The position numbers and the translations under genes are program-made. Positions 43,046 to 52,433 of a stretch of DNA of 64,000 nucleotides are shown here, in pieces. Numbering within the stretch: position 1 is the stretch's first letter; each line of letters starts with the position of its first letter. The stretch covers positions 1,871,501 to 1,935,500 of the forward strand of contig NZ_CP086235.1 in NCBI RefSeq assembly GCF_023612095.1. Direction: 5' to 3'. Source of the DNA: Cytobacillus firmus (GTDB lineage: Bacteria; Bacillota; Bacilli; Bacillales; Cytobacillaceae). The notes under the pieces were generated by a model that had not been told where the DNA came from, made no database searches, and saw only the letters and a list, made by a program, of their open reading frames with translations.

Positions 43046-43936
43046 TTATTTACGATGCCATTTTTCGCTGAGAGCTTCGATAAAAATGCTGACATTCCTT
43101 TTTTCCTGCATAATGGGAGAAAGTACATAGGACAGAGTGCGTTTGAATTGCTGATTTTTCACCTTGATGATAGACAGGTTGTTTTGTTTTACGTCTCTTG
43201 CGACTACACTTCCGGAAAGAATGCTCATTCCCAGCCCATTGATGAGTGTTTCTTTTATTCCCTGGTTGCTTGAGATTGTCAGGAGTGATTTCACCTTAAG
43301 ACCATTTGATCTGACCACATGGTTAAAATATTCCCTCGTTCCTGAGCCGTTTTCTCTCATGATCCAGGCCTGATCCTGGAGGTCGGCAATGGTTGCTTCT
43401 TCTTTTTGTGCCAGGGGATGCTGATTGGAGGTCACAATAAATAATTCATCCTCTAAAAAGGGAGTCACGATAAGCTCTTTTTCATTTGTCTGGCCCTCAA
43501 TTAAGCCGATATCGACATGATGGGAGCGTGTGGACTGGACAACTTCCTCCGTGTTGGCAATCGTAATCTGGAGATTCAGTTCAGGATATTCCTTCTGCAA
43601 ATCAAGCAGAAGGGGAGGAAGGATGTATTCCCCTATTGTGAAACTGGCCGCAATTTTAAGATCTCCTTTAATGATATGCTGCTGATCTAAAATTTCCTGC
43701 CTGGTTTGCTCATAAATGGTAATCATCTGCTTGGCCCTGTCATATAATATTTCACCGCTGGGCGTAATCTTCAAGTATTTTGGAGAACGCTGAAAGAGTT
43801 TTGTTTGAAATTCCTTCTCCAGATTTTTGATATGGAGGCTGACACTGGGCTGAGACATGAGAAGGAGCTCTGCCGTCTTGGTGAAATTTTTCACCTCAGC
43901 CAAGGTGACGAAAGTTTTTAACGCGTCATAATGCAA
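43046..43936 (-). CDS. cysL: LysR-family activator CysL
   Basis: The 296-residue LysR regulator has an N-terminal winged helix (LKTFVTLAEVKNFTKTAELL, SQPSVSLHIKNLEKEF) and a periplasmic-binding-like effector domain (LKIAASFTIGEYILPPLLLD). In B. subtilis, CysL (YwfK) activates the sulfite reductase operon cysJI. Here the gene is divergent from cysJI across about 190 bases, the classic LysR arrangement, which makes the assignment strong even though closely related LysR proteins exist. The 3' end borders the tandem repeat array. Confidence 0.82.
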   Translation of the reverse strand: MHYDALKTFVTLAEVKNFTKTAELLLMSQPSVSLHIKNLEKEFQTKLFQRSPKYLKITPSGEILYDRAKQMITIYEQTRQEILDQQHIIKGDLKIAASFTIGEYILPPLLLDLQKEYPELNLQITIANTEEVVQSTRSHHVDIGLIEGQTNEKELIVTPFLEDELFIVTSNQHPLAQKEEATIADLQDQAWIMRENGSGTREYFNHVVRSNGLKVKSLLTISSNQGIKETLINGLGMSILSGSVVARDVKQNNLSIIKVKNQQFKRTLSYVLSPIMQEKRNVSIFIEALSEKWHRK

Positions 43937-43947
43937 AAAATCACCCT

Positions 43948-43990
43948 TTTGTAATTAATAATATTAATAGTTATGATAATTAATATTTAT
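43948..43990. promoter_or_regulatory. Candidate CysL operator in cysL-cysJ spacer
   Basis: An AT-rich imperfect inverted repeat (TAATTAATAATATTAAT...ATAATTAATATTTATT) lies between the divergent starts, nearer cysL. LysR proteins bind such T-N11-A dyads; the exact site cannot be fixed by eye in such AT-rich DNA. Confidence 0.4.
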
Positions 43991-44128
43991 TTTACTAATG
44001 CTAAATCATTCGGTAAAGTATTAGATATATATTTTTTTAATTATAAACCCGACTTTTTTTATAGGAAAAGAAGAATTTTAAAGAAATAAGAATAAACCGG
44101 CAAATTCTGCTGGTTTGCGAGGTGGATC

Positions 44129-45940
44129 ATGTTGCAACTTCAGGTAATGAACAGTCCGTTTAACCAGGAGCAGACAGAGCTCCTGAATCGTCTTCTCCCG
44201 ACTTTGTCAGAGACTCAATCCCTATGGCTGAGCGGTTATCTTGCCGCGATACAGTCCTCATCACTGCAGGCTGCCCCGGCAGTGGAAGAGCGTCCAGCAC
44301 AGGCAGCGGCCCCGGCTATTCCAAAAGAAGTGACCATTCTATTTGGATCACAAACCGGGAATGCGCAGAGTCTGGCAAAAAAAGCCGGGAAAACGCTTGA
44401 GGAGAGAGGTTTTCAAGTAACCGTATCTGCCATGAGCGATTTTAAGCCCAATAACCTAAAAAAGGTCAAAAACCTGTTAATTGTCGTCAGTACTCACGGT
44501 GAGGGTGACCCACCGGATAACGCATTAACATTCCATGAATTCATTCTCGGAAAAAGAGCTCCAAAACTTGAAGACTTCCGTTACTCAGTTTTAGCACTTG
44601 GCGATAGCTCATATGAATTCTTCTGCCAGACTGGGAAGGATTTTGATAAACGTCTCGAGGAGCTTGGCGGAACGAGAATAACTCCAAGGGTAGATTGTGA
44701 TCTTGATTTCGAAGAGCCTGCAGCAGTGTGGGCAGAAGCTGTAATAGCCGGCTTGAGTGAAGGGGAAAGCAGCAGTCCTTCTCTTTCAGCAGCTTCAGTT
44801 TCAGCTTCAGCACCTGCCGAGTCAGTTTATTCCCGTTCCAACCCATTCAGGGCAGAAGTGCTTGAGAATATTAATCTCAATGGCCGCGGCTCCAATAAAG
44901 AAACACGCCATCTGGAGATTTCGTTAGAAGGCTCAGGCCTGACGTATCAGCCTGGTGACAGCCTTGGGGTATACCCGGAAAATGAACCTGAATTGGTTGA
45001 CCTGCTCTTAGCTGAAATGAACTGGGATCCTGAGGAAGCAGTCAGAGTGAAGGAGGAAACAGTAACATTAAAAGAAGCACTTTCGTCTCACTTTGAGATT
45101 ACTGTCCTGACCAAACCGCTTGTAGAAAAGGCTGCAAAGCTTTCCAATAATGAAGAGCTGCACCAGCTTGCCTCAGACAGCAGCCGATTGAAATCCTATA
45201 TCGATGGCCGCGATTTAGTTGATTTAGTCCGAGACTTTAAGCCATGGAACAGTTCGGCACAGGAGTTTGTCTCTATACTGCGCAAGATGCCTGCGCGTCT
45301 ATATTCTATTTCCAGCAGCTTTGAGGCGAATCCTGATGAAGTACATTTAACTATCGGTGCAGTCCGCTATGATGCCCATGGCCGTGAACGCAAAGGGGTC
45401 TGTTCCATTTTATGTTCGGAGCGTCTCCAGCCTGGCGATATTCTGCCGGTATTTATTCAGCACAATGAAAACTTTAAACTGCCTGAAAATCCGGAGACAC
45501 CAATTATTATGGTTGGACCCGGAACAGGAATTGCACCGTTCCGATCCTTTATGCAGGAGCGTGAAGAAAACGGGGCGGAAGGAAAGTCCTGGCTATTCTT
45601 CGGCGACCAGCATTTTGTAACAGATTTTCTTTATCAGACTGAATGGCAAAAGTGGCTCAAGGATGGAGTCTTGTCGAAGCTGGATGTCGCTTTTTCCCGT
45701 GATGATGATGAAAAGGTTTATGTTCAGCATAGAATGCAGGAAAACAGCAGGGAGTTATTCGAGTGGCTTGAGGAAGGTGCGTCTGTATACATCTGCGGCG
45801 ATGAGAAAAACATGGCGCATGATGTCCATAACACGCTCATAGATATTATTGAAAAAGAAGGAGGAATGAGCCGCGAACAGGCTGCGGAATATCTGGCCGA
45901 TATGCAGAAAAATAAACGCTACCAGCGCGACGTATATTGA
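44129..45940 (+). CDS. cysJ: Sulfite reductase flavoprotein alpha subunit
   Basis: CysJ transfers electrons from NADPH through FAD and FMN to the CysI hemoprotein, reducing sulfite to sulfide for cysteine synthesis. The 603 residues show the FMN-binding flavodoxin domain ([43 protein letters not shown]), a Ser/Ala-rich linker (about residues 211-230), the FAD domain ([19 protein letters not shown]) and the NADPH domain ([34 protein letters not shown]), ending in the canonical aromatic RYQRDVY. ATG 44129 follows GAGGTGGATC. It is followed by cysI after 25 bases and divergent from cysL, its likely activator. Confidence 0.96.
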   Translation: MLQLQVMNSPFNQEQTELLNRLLPTLSETQSLWLSGYLAAIQSSSLQAAPAVEERPAQAAAPAIPKEVTILFGSQTGNAQSLAKKAGKTLEERGFQVTVSAMSDFKPNNLKKVKNLLIVVSTHGEGDPPDNALTFHEFILGKRAPKLEDFRYSVLALGDSSYEFFCQTGKDFDKRLEELGGTRITPRVDCDLDFEEPAAVWAEAVIAGLSEGESSSPSLSAASVSASAPAESVYSRSNPFRAEVLENINLNGRGSNKETRHLEISLEGSGLTYQPGDSLGVYPENEPELVDLLLAEMNWDPEEAVRVKEETVTLKEALSSHFEITVLTKPLVEKAAKLSNNEELHQLASDSSRLKSYIDGRDLVDLVRDFKPWNSSAQEFVSILRKMPARLYSISSSFEANPDEVHLTIGAVRYDAHGRERKGVCSILCSERLQPGDILPVFIQHNENFKLPENPETPIIMVGPGTGIAPFRSFMQEREENGAEGKSWLFFGDQHFVTDFLYQTEWQKWLKDGVLSKLDVAFSRDDDEKVYVQHRMQENSRELFEWLEEGASVYICGDEKNMAHDVHNTLIDIIEKEGGMSREQAAEYLADMQKNKRYQRDVY

Positions 45941-45965
45941 TTTGGAAGGAAAGGAGTTTTTCAGC

Positions 45966-47687
45966 ATGGTAAACCCAAAATTAAAAGCACCGGACGGACC
46001 TCCGAGTGATGTTGAGGGAATTAAGGATCGAAGCAACTTTTTGCGCGGAACGCTGGCGGAAGTCATGCAGGACCGGATCAGCGCCGGGATTCCGGATGAT
46101 GATAACAGATTAATGAAGCACCACGGCAGTTATCTGCAGGATGACCGGGATCTCAGGAATGAACGCCAGAAGCAGAAGCTTGAGCCGGCTTATCAGTTTA
46201 TGCTCCGCCTGCGTCTTCCCGGAGGAGTCGCCACACCGGAGCAATGGCTGGTCGTGGATGACCTGGCTGAGAAGTATGGCAATGGCACTCTCAAATTAAC
46301 AACACGCCAGACCTTCCAGATGCATGGAATCCTGAAATGGAATATGAAAAAGACAATCCAGGCCATTCATTCGACGATGCTTGATACGATCGCGGCATGC
46401 GGAGATGTAAACCGGAATGTCATGTGCATCTCCAATCCCGATCAATCTGAAATTCATGAGGAAGTGTATGAGCTGGCGAAGATGCTAAGTAATGATCTCC
46501 TGCCCCGCACACGTGCCTATCATGAAATTTGGCTGGATGAAGAAAAGGTAGCCGGCTCTCCAGAGGTGGATGAAGAGACTGAGCCGATGTATGGCCCGCT
46601 TTATTTGCCGCGGAAATTTAAGATAGGGATCGCTGTGCCGCCTTCCAATGATATTGATGTCTTTTCACAGGATCTCGGCTTTATAGCGATAGTCGAGGAT
46701 GGCAAGCTGACGGGCTTTAATGTGGCTATTGGCGGCGGAATGGGCTTCTCGCATGGAGATAAAGCCACCTATCCGCAGCTTTCGAAGGTCATCGGCTTTG
46801 TGACGCCAGATAAAATCTATGAAGTGGCTGAAAAGACCATTACGATTCAGCGTGATTACGGAAACCGCTCCGTCCGAAAAAATGCCCGTTTTAAATATAC
46901 GGTTGACCGTCTCGGGCTGGAGACTGTTATAGAAGAGCTGGAAAACCGCTTAGGCTGGAAACTGGAGGAAGCACGCGGATTCAAGTTTGATTCCAACGGT
47001 GACCGCTATGGATGGGTAAAGGGTGTCCGCGGTAAATGGCATTTTACGATGTTCATAGAAGGAGGCCGTGTGGCTGACTTCGACGGGTATAATTTGAAAA
47101 CCGCATTGCGGGAGATTGCCAAGGTTCATAAAGGCGATTTCAGGCTGACGGCCAATCAGAACCTGATTATCGGCAGTGTGGCTGACGGAGATAAAGCTGC
47201 GATCGAATCGCTGATTGAAAAATATGGCTTAACAGACGGCAGCCGCTACAGTGCGATGCGCCGCGGATCCATGGCCTGTGTGGCTCTGCCGACCTGCGGA
47301 TTGGCGATGGCTGAGGCTGAACGCTATCTGCCAGGATTGATCGATAAAATTGATGAAATCGCTGATGAGGCGGGCTTGCGGAATGAAGAAATCACGATCC
47401 GCATGACCGGCTGCCCGAACGGCTGCGCGCGGCACGCACTCGGTGAAATCGGCTTTATCGGCAAGGCGGTCGGCAAGTACAATATGTATCTCGGGGCAGC
47501 CTTTGACGGAAGCCGCCTCAGCAAAATGTACCGCGAAAATATCGGGGAAGAAGAAATCCTGAACGAGCTGCGCGTCATCCTGCCGCGCTATGCGCGCGAA
47601 CGTCAGGACGGCGAGCATTTTGGTGACTTCGTAATCCGTGCAGGAATTATTGAAGCGACAACGGACGGGACTAATTTTCATGATTGA
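45966..47687 (+). CDS. cysI: Sulfite reductase hemoprotein beta subunit
   Basis: CysI contains siroheme and a 4Fe-4S cluster and carries out the six-electron reduction of sulfite. The 573 residues include the twin repeat blocks [35 protein letters not shown] and [13 protein letters not shown], then [19 protein letters not shown], and the cluster cysteines in [20 protein letters not shown] and [18 protein letters not shown]. The open frame begins eight codons earlier, but ATG 45966 has AAAGGAG at nine bases. It lies in an operon with cysJ. No terminator was found before the repeat-rich spacer that follows. Confidence 0.96.
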   Translation: MVNPKLKAPDGPPSDVEGIKDRSNFLRGTLAEVMQDRISAGIPDDDNRLMKHHGSYLQDDRDLRNERQKQKLEPAYQFMLRLRLPGGVATPEQWLVVDDLAEKYGNGTLKLTTRQTFQMHGILKWNMKKTIQAIHSTMLDTIAACGDVNRNVMCISNPDQSEIHEEVYELAKMLSNDLLPRTRAYHEIWLDEEKVAGSPEVDEETEPMYGPLYLPRKFKIGIAVPPSNDIDVFSQDLGFIAIVEDGKLTGFNVAIGGGMGFSHGDKATYPQLSKVIGFVTPDKIYEVAEKTITIQRDYGNRSVRKNARFKYTVDRLGLETVIEELENRLGWKLEEARGFKFDSNGDRYGWVKGVRGKWHFTMFIEGGRVADFDGYNLKTALREIAKVHKGDFRLTANQNLIIGSVADGDKAAIESLIEKYGLTDGSRYSAMRRGSMACVALPTCGLAMAEAERYLPGLIDKIDEIADEAGLRNEEITIRMTGCPNGCARHALGEIGFIGKAVGKYNMYLGAAFDGSRLSKMYRENIGEEEILNELRVILPRYARERQDGEHFGDFVIRAGIIEATTDGTNFHD

Positions 47688-47774
47688 GGTGGAGAAAAGA
47701 TGGGGCTGGTGCCCTGTCTTTTTTTCTTGGTGTGCTGGAGCTGAGCTGTGGGCGTGAGCGCACAGAAATATTTT

Positions 47775-47855
47775 TATCCGCACGTTTTTTCCGCCTATAC
47801 GCACACAAAAACGCATATCCGCACACAAATTTCGGCTATCCGCACATAAACACTC
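47775..47855 (+). repeat. 21-bp repeat array, first copy (four units)
   Basis: TATCCGCAC / TATACGCAC / TATCCGCAC / TATCCGCAC start at 47775, 47796, 47816 and 47837, a period of 20-21 bases, with variable ends (TTTTTTCCGCC, ACAAAAACGCA, ACAAATTTCGGC, ATAAACACTC). Confidence 0.8.
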
Positions 47856-48036
47856 TCTTCGCAGCTTTTCATAGAGGATTTGCAGGGATATTGTTGAACT
47901 TTTTAATATGAAACAAGAATGGAGTGAAAAAATGATACTCAAAGAATGAAAAATCCCTCTTTATTGAGCTTTTGCCCTGACATTTTTCTTGGTGTGCTGG
48001 AGCTGAGCTGTGGGCGTGAGCGCACAGAAATATTTT

Positions 48037-48138
48037 TATCCGCACGTTTTTTCCGCCTATACGCACACAAAAACGCATATCCGCACACAAATATCGGCTA
48101 TCCGCACACAAATATCGGCTATCCGCACATAAACACTC
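48037..48138 (+). repeat. 21-bp repeat array, second copy (five units)
   Basis: Units start at 48037, 48058, 48078, 48099 and 48120. This is the same array as the first copy, with one extra TATCCGCACACAAATATCGG(C) unit, so the array length changed after the leader was duplicated. Confidence 0.85.
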
Positions 48139-48214
48139 TCTTCGCAGCTTTTCATAGAGGATTTGCAGGAATATTGTTGAATTTTTTAGTACATAACAAG
48201 AATGGAGTGAAAAA

Positions 48215-49222
48215 ATGATCCTAAAAGAACGAAAAATCCCTCTTTTGATTCGCAAAACAGAAGCTCTCCTCCGCAGGCTTCCATCCCATCACCCAAAAAT
48301 CACACTCATTAACGAAGAAATGAATAAAAGACTTGCTGGTTATAAAGGAGAAACTTCATTGGATTTTCAACTTGATTTTCTGGATAGTAAGGAATATTTT
48401 ATTCTTCATGATCTCCGCTTGCCGGATAATGATCGCTTTTTCCAAATCGATACTCTTATACTTACGAAAAAGTTTGCACTAATACTTGAAGTGAAAAATA
48501 TAACAGGAATCCTGCATTTTGATACAGTATATAATCAATTAATTCGTATTAAGAATGGAAAAGAGCAAGTTTTTCCTTGCCCTTTAATTCAGGTAAATAG
48601 GCAGGCATCACAACTTAGAAGGTGGTTTAAAGCCAATGTCAGTAATGAGGAATTACCGGCCTATTCTTTTGTAGTCATTAGTAATCCGCATACAGGAATT
48701 AAAGTCATTCCCCATCATATTGACCTCAGCCGTAAAGTTATTCACCGAAATACTCTTCCTATAAAAATTGAGCAGATAGAGAGTTCAATTAAGAAAGAAA
48801 TCAGTGAAAAACTTCTTAAAAAGATCATTCGCTTATTAAAGAAGCAGAGCACTGAGCAGGAAAGCTCAATTCTATCAAGATTCCAGATCAATCAATCTGA
48901 AATTCTTACGGGCGTGTTCTGCCCTGCATGCAGCTTTCTGCCTCTTGAAAGAGTAAGTCGCACATGGTGCTGTCCAAAATGCAAGATTACCAGCAAAGCA
49001 GCACATATGAAAGCATTACATGACTATAGTCTTCTGTTGGGACCTGCCATCACAAACAAAGAACTCAGAAACTTTCTGCATGTTTCTTCATCCCATGCCG
49101 CAACCAGGATCCTTCAATCCCTCAATCTCCCCCAAACCGGAGCTCAGAAAAATAGAACATATACACTCATGTTCCCAGATGAATCCACTAATCAAAATGG
49201 AATAAAAGAGGTTTTTAATTGA
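48215..49222 (+). CDS. NERD-domain nuclease-like protein with zinc ribbon
   Basis: The 335-residue protein has an N-terminal NERD (nuclease-related) domain of the PD-(D/E)XK fold: after GYKGETSLDFQLDFL come FFQIDTLILTKKFALILEVKN, with Asp79, Glu92 and Lys94 in the expected D...ExK spacing, and later QVNRQASQLRRWF. A C-terminal zinc ribbon (VFCPACSF...WCCPKC) and a short HRDC- or helix-turn-helix-like end (TNKELRNFLHVSSSHAATRI) follow. Nuclease activity is predicted, not known. ATG 48215 follows TGGAGTGAAAAA. The upstream leader is duplicated and holds a 21-bp repeat array, suggesting unusual regulation or a repeat family tied to this gene type. Confidence 0.8.
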   Translation: MILKERKIPLLIRKTEALLRRLPSHHPKITLINEEMNKRLAGYKGETSLDFQLDFLDSKEYFILHDLRLPDNDRFFQIDTLILTKKFALILEVKNITGILHFDTVYNQLIRIKNGKEQVFPCPLIQVNRQASQLRRWFKANVSNEELPAYSFVVISNPHTGIKVIPHHIDLSRKVIHRNTLPIKIEQIESSIKKEISEKLLKKIIRLLKKQSTEQESSILSRFQINQSEILTGVFCPACSFLPLERVSRTWCCPKCKITSKAAHMKALHDYSLLLGPAITNKELRNFLHVSSSHAATRILQSLNLPQTGAQKNRTYTLMFPDESTNQNGIKEVFN

Positions 49223-49271
49223 AAATGTCGAAACATTTAGATATCTAAAACCAACCAAAGGAGGCTTTTTC

Positions 49272-50431
49272 ATGCCAAACGAGGAAATGCTTTTGATTCC
49301 AGGCCCAACGCCTGTTGTGGATTCGATTTATGAGGCGATGTCACAAGAGACAAGGGGGCATACGGATCCGAGGTTTGCCGCTGTTTATAAGAGTGCGATT
49401 GAGAAAACGCGGGAGATGCTGAAGACAGATGGAGAGGTGTTCGTGATCTCCGGCTCCGGTACGATTGCGATGGAAATGGCTCTGGTGAACACGGTGGCAG
49501 CAGGAGAACGGCTATTGATTATTAGCCAGGGCTTTTTCGGTGATCGTTTTCTGCATTTAGCCAGGGCGTTCGGAATCCAGGCAGATATTATTCAATCCGA
49601 ATGGGGTAAGCAGGTGGACCCCGCAGCTGTTGAGGAAAAACTTGCATCTCATTCCTATAAAGCTGTGACGATAACCCATGCTGATACATCAACCGGTGTT
49701 GCAGCAGACCTGGATTCCCTGTTGCCTATCATTAAAAAGCATGGGGCACTGGTCATACTGGATGGAGTCTGTGCGACGGCGGCGATGGAGGAGGATATGA
49801 GCAAGTCATATGGCGGGGAAAAATTGATGTCGTTTTAACAGGCTCACAGAAAGCGATCGGTGTGCCGCCAGGACTGGCAATTGTAGCATTTAACCAGACA
49901 GCGCTTGCTGCCCGCGAACAAATGGAACGGGTTCCTGCCTACTATTGCGATATTTATAATTGGATTCCCATTATGCATGATCCTCAAAAATACTTTGCCA
50001 CACCGCCTGTGAATTTGATTTATGCCTATGATGAGGGAATGAGGCTCGTGTTAGCGGAAGGAATGGAACATCGCTATAAGCGCCATGAATCATACGGTAA
50101 AGCTGTCCGGGCTGCACTTGCTGAATATGGAATGAAGGCAATTGCAGCCGAAAATGCCGCTGCAGCCACTCTCAGCTGCATTTTATATCCAGAGGGACTG
50201 GACGATGCGGAGTTCCGGGCATCTCTTGCGAAGAAAGGTGTTATCGTTGCCGGAGCACTGGCCCACCTTGCCGGAAAAGCATTCCGAATCGGCCATATGG
50301 GGAATACGACTGAAGATATGCTTGAACAAGCAGTTATACTGATCGGTGAAACCATGAAAGAACTGGGCATTGAAGCAAATATTCAAAAAGCGGTTGCTAA
50401 GTTTAGAGAGCTTTCAATGCCTGTTGCTTAA
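49272..50431 (+). pseudogene. Class V aminotransferase (alanine/serine-glyoxylate type), one frameshift
   Basis: This is a PLP enzyme of the alanine-glyoxylate / serine-pyruvate aminotransferase group (PucG/AgxT-like). ATG 49272 follows CAAAGGAGGC. Frame one (LLIPGPTPVVDSIYEAMSQE, VFVISGSGTIAMEMAL, VILDGVCATAAMEEDM) ends at 49838; one more A in the run 49819-49823 gives KIDVVLTGSQKAIGVPPGLA, with the PLP lysine in GSQKA, and joins frame two to TAA 50431. The corrected protein is 387 residues, the normal size. A single lost A in a homopolymer suggests a sequencing error rather than a dead gene. Confidence 0.85.
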
Positions 50432-50445
50432 TAAGGAGGGAAAGG

Positions 50446-50919
50446 ATGTCTGATTTAACTTTGCGGGCGGCTGAGACAGAGCTGGGAGAATTAAAACTGA
50501 TAGGGATCCGAGTCCTATGCCAGCCGGATCAGTATCTGTCTGAAATCCCGCAAGCTATTAAGCTATTATCTGGACGCCTTACAGAAATTAAGGGAGCTGT
50601 AAATCCAGATCGGCTTGTTGGTGCTTTTAAAGTGGAGGAAGACTCTCCTGAAGAAGACGGCTATTGGATTGGCATTGAGGTGAAGGAATTTATCAGTGTT
50701 CCTGATGGAATGTTCTCATTAGAAATTCCACCGCAAAAATATGCTTCTATCCGGCACAAAGGTCCTAATGATAAGATTGGAAATTCCTATAGTGAATTGC
50801 ACAGCTGGATTGAAAAAAAGGGATACAAACGGCTGAAAAATAAGTGGCACATAGAAATCCATCATAGCTGGGAAAGTATTGAGGATTTAGATATAGAGCT
50901 GCTGGATACGATCTCATAA
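50446..50919 (+). CDS. GyrI-like/AraC effector-binding domain protein
   Basis: The 157-residue stand-alone effector-binding domain of the SOUL/GyrI-like type has strands LKLIGIRVLCQ, LVGAFKVEEDS, YWIGIEVKEFISVPDGMFSL and the conserved PPQKYASIRHKGPNDKI followed by W(I)EKKGYK and the acidic end DLDIELLDTIS. Members bind small hydrophobic cations or act as antirepressor/gyrase inhibitors; no DNA-binding domain is attached here. It starts 14 bases after the aminotransferase with AAGGAGGGAAAGG, so the two are co-transcribed. A terminator follows. Confidence 0.75.
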   Translation: MSDLTLRAAETELGELKLIGIRVLCQPDQYLSEIPQAIKLLSGRLTEIKGAVNPDRLVGAFKVEEDSPEEDGYWIGIEVKEFISVPDGMFSLEIPPQKYASIRHKGPNDKIGNSYSELHSWIEKKGYKRLKNKWHIEIHHSWESIEDLDIELLDTIS

Positions 50920-50923
50920 TGTT

Positions 50924-50949
50924 AAAGACTGCCTACCCGGCAGTCTTTT
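50924..50949 (+). terminator. Rho-independent terminator
   Basis: An AAAGACTGCC / GGCAGTCTTT stem with a four-base loop closes the aminotransferase/GyrI-like pair. Confidence 0.88.
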
Positions 50950-50980
50950 CCCTGAAAAAAGAAGAATGGAGAATTTACAA

Positions 50981-51502
50981 ATGATAGATTATCGGATTAA
51001 ACATGTAAAGGGCTATGATGAAAAAATAGGAGAACTTGTGTCAATGCTTGAGCATGCAAGGTCTGTGACGCTTAAAGATGTTGCTGGCTTGACACAGAAG
51101 GAGATGGATTTTCTTCCCGATGAAAACAGTAATTCAATAGGATCCCTTCTGAAGCATATCGCTTTTGTGGAGTATGTTCACCAAATCATTACTTTTGAAA
51201 ATAGAGATCTTAACGATGAAGAATATTCAAAATGGGCCGCTGCGTATGAACTTGGTGAGAAGGCAAGGAATGAAATTAATAACAATCCTCTTGAATTTTA
51301 CTTGGAGGAATTGTCAGCAATTAGAGAGAAAACGTTAAAACTTTTAGCATCCAAACAGGATAGCTGGCTATATGAAGAAGGAAAGTGGAGCAATGGAATC
51401 ACTTTCAACAACTATTGGTTCTGGTATCACGTTATGGAGGATGAAATCAGCCATCGCGGCCAAATCCGGGTGATAAAAAGACAGCTGTCAGCTCAGAGGT
51501 GA
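50981..51502 (+). CDS. DinB-family protein
   Basis: The four-helix-bundle protein of the DinB/YfiT type has 173 residues. The metal-site pattern is present: SNSIGSLLKHIAFVEYVHQI near residue 50 and the C-terminal HVMEDEISHRGQIRVIKRQL, whose histidines would bind a divalent metal. Related enzymes are thiol transferases (bacillithiol S-transferase type) or of unknown activity. An upstream in-frame ATG at 50966 precedes the ribosome site; ATG 50981 has GGAG at nine bases and is chosen. It follows the terminator of the previous operon. Confidence 0.82.
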   Translation: MIDYRIKHVKGYDEKIGELVSMLEHARSVTLKDVAGLTQKEMDFLPDENSNSIGSLLKHIAFVEYVHQIITFENRDLNDEEYSKWAAAYELGEKARNEINNNPLEFYLEELSAIREKTLKLLASKQDSWLYEEGKWSNGITFNNYWFWYHVMEDEISHRGQIRVIKRQLSAQR

Positions 51503-51589
51503 CAAGATACCCGTCTGCCTTTTTTCCAAAAATATGAAACAAAAGTTCCTTTTGTTCGTATATAAGGAAAACAGTTAAAGGCGGTTTTA

Positions 51590-51745
51590 ATGATGAAAAA
51601 AATCAATTGGGATATTTCAGGAAACGTAATTGCTTTTGGATTATCTCTTGGGATTGTGTTTGGTATGCTTTTTGACAATTGGGCTTTGGGCATTGCCCTT
51701 GGAGTGGCTTTTGGATTATCTCTTGGGTCCGGGAAGAAAGAGTAA
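51590..51745 (+). CDS. Small glycine-rich membrane protein, 51 residues
   Basis: AAAGGCGG precedes two adjacent ATGs (51590 and 51593). The product has two hydrophobic, glycine-zipper-like segments that repeat one another: NVIAFGLSLGIVFGMLF and IALGVAFGLSLG, separated by DNWALG, with a basic start and a GKKE end. Such hairpin membrane peptides are common as hypothetical proteins in bacilli; the function is unknown. It is followed 14 bases later by the next membrane protein gene, so it probably belongs to the same operon. Confidence 0.6.
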   Translation: MMKKINWDISGNVIAFGLSLGIVFGMLFDNWALGIALGVAFGLSLGSGKKE

Positions 51746-51759
51746 GGGAGGGGGCTGTT

Positions 51760-52419
51760 TTGATAAAAAATATAAAGCTATTTGTTGTATCAATTGTCTT
51801 AATCATTATTTCCATGGCTTTAAACTTTCCTTTTCCGCATGAAAATCCACTAGGTGATACATCAACAACGATTTTAAATATTCCAATCAAATCAGCAGAT
51901 GGCTTTTATTATGCAGGAGTATTTATTCTCCTTTTACTTGCGCTGGGTATGGTCTTGCTTCATCGTTCACTCGAAAAATTTCATTTGCGGTCTTTTTTTG
52001 CCGTTATCATCATCGTTTCCCTTCTGCCTCCTTCTCTGGCAGAGGCTTATCAAAAAACGCTTGCAAATGGCATCAATGCAGTTTCCTATATAAAAGATGA
52101 AAGTCAATGTAAGTTTGTAATGATTGGTGAAGATAATTTGAAGGGAAAGTGTGAGCTGCCATTTGAAAATTACAGCAATGAAGAAGTGTCTTTTACTATC
52201 GGCTTTTATGACAGATATTTATTTGAAGAGGATGTAAAGATGCTTTCACTGATGAACAGCGGTGAACCTATTACCGTTAAATTGCTCCCTGACGAAGTAA
52301 AGGTCGTCCGGATTGAGAAAGAGATCGATGTGTCAAAAATCAAAAACCACGTTGAAAATGGAGAGGCCGCTTATGTAAGCATCATAATTCAGTCTGGTGA
52401 GAAAAACAGGAAATTGTAA
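51760..52419 (+). CDS. Membrane protein with extracellular C-terminal domain
   Basis: The open frame extends far upstream through the preceding small gene, but TTG 51760 behind GGGAGGGGGC starts the plausible protein (219 residues). Hydrophobic segments lie at about residues 5-20, 47-64 and 74-90 (LFVVSIVLIIISMALNF, YAGVFILLLLALGMVLL, SFFAVIIIVSLLPPSLAEA). The remaining 125 residues are polar, with two cysteines (QCKF, KCEL) and beta-strand-like pattern, and probably face outside. No family is recognised. It lies directly upstream of a GNAT gene with a 14-base gap. Confidence 0.6.
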   Translation: MIKNIKLFVVSIVLIIISMALNFPFPHENPLGDTSTTILNIPIKSADGFYYAGVFILLLLALGMVLLHRSLEKFHLRSFFAVIIIVSLLPPSLAEAYQKTLANGINAVSYIKDESQCKFVMIGEDNLKGKCELPFENYSNEEVSFTIGFYDRYLFEEDVKMLSLMNSGEPITVKLLPDEVKVVRIEKEIDVSKIKNHVENGEAAYVSIIIQSGEKNRKL

Positions 52420-52433
52420 GAGGGGCTGAGGCA

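Larger units (their letters stand above)
47721..48240 (+). repeat. Tandem 262-bp duplication of the NERD gene leader
   Basis: Two adjacent units, starting near 47721 and 47983 with a period of 262 bases, are almost identical for their first two thirds (TTCTTGGTGTGCTGGAGCTG, then GTGGGCGTGAGCGCACAG) and diverge slightly toward the end. Each includes a ribosome site TGGAGTGAAAAA, an ATG and the first codons of the NERD gene; the first copy runs MILKE and then a stop, the second continues into the real gene. Confidence 0.85.

Noticed and set aside
42808..43128. Protein gene on the minus strand across the tandem repeats
   Set aside because: The open frame only reflects repeat periodicity (SEVAxGSDS-like peptides), overlaps the cysL 3' end and lacks a ribosome site.
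44083..44128. Riboswitch or T-box leader before cysJ
   Set aside because: Only one short hairpin (ACCGGCA...TGCTGGT) is present; no T-box sequence, terminator/antiterminator pair or SAM-type core was found.
47229..47942. 237-residue minus-strand gene over the cysI 3' end
   Set aside because: It is a shadow of cysI and of the 21-bp repeats; its cysteine-rich C-A-D pattern comes from the repeat.
47775..48138. CRISPR array
   Set aside because: Units repeat every 20-21 bases with no spacers of 30 or so bases, repeats are imperfect, and no cas genes are present.
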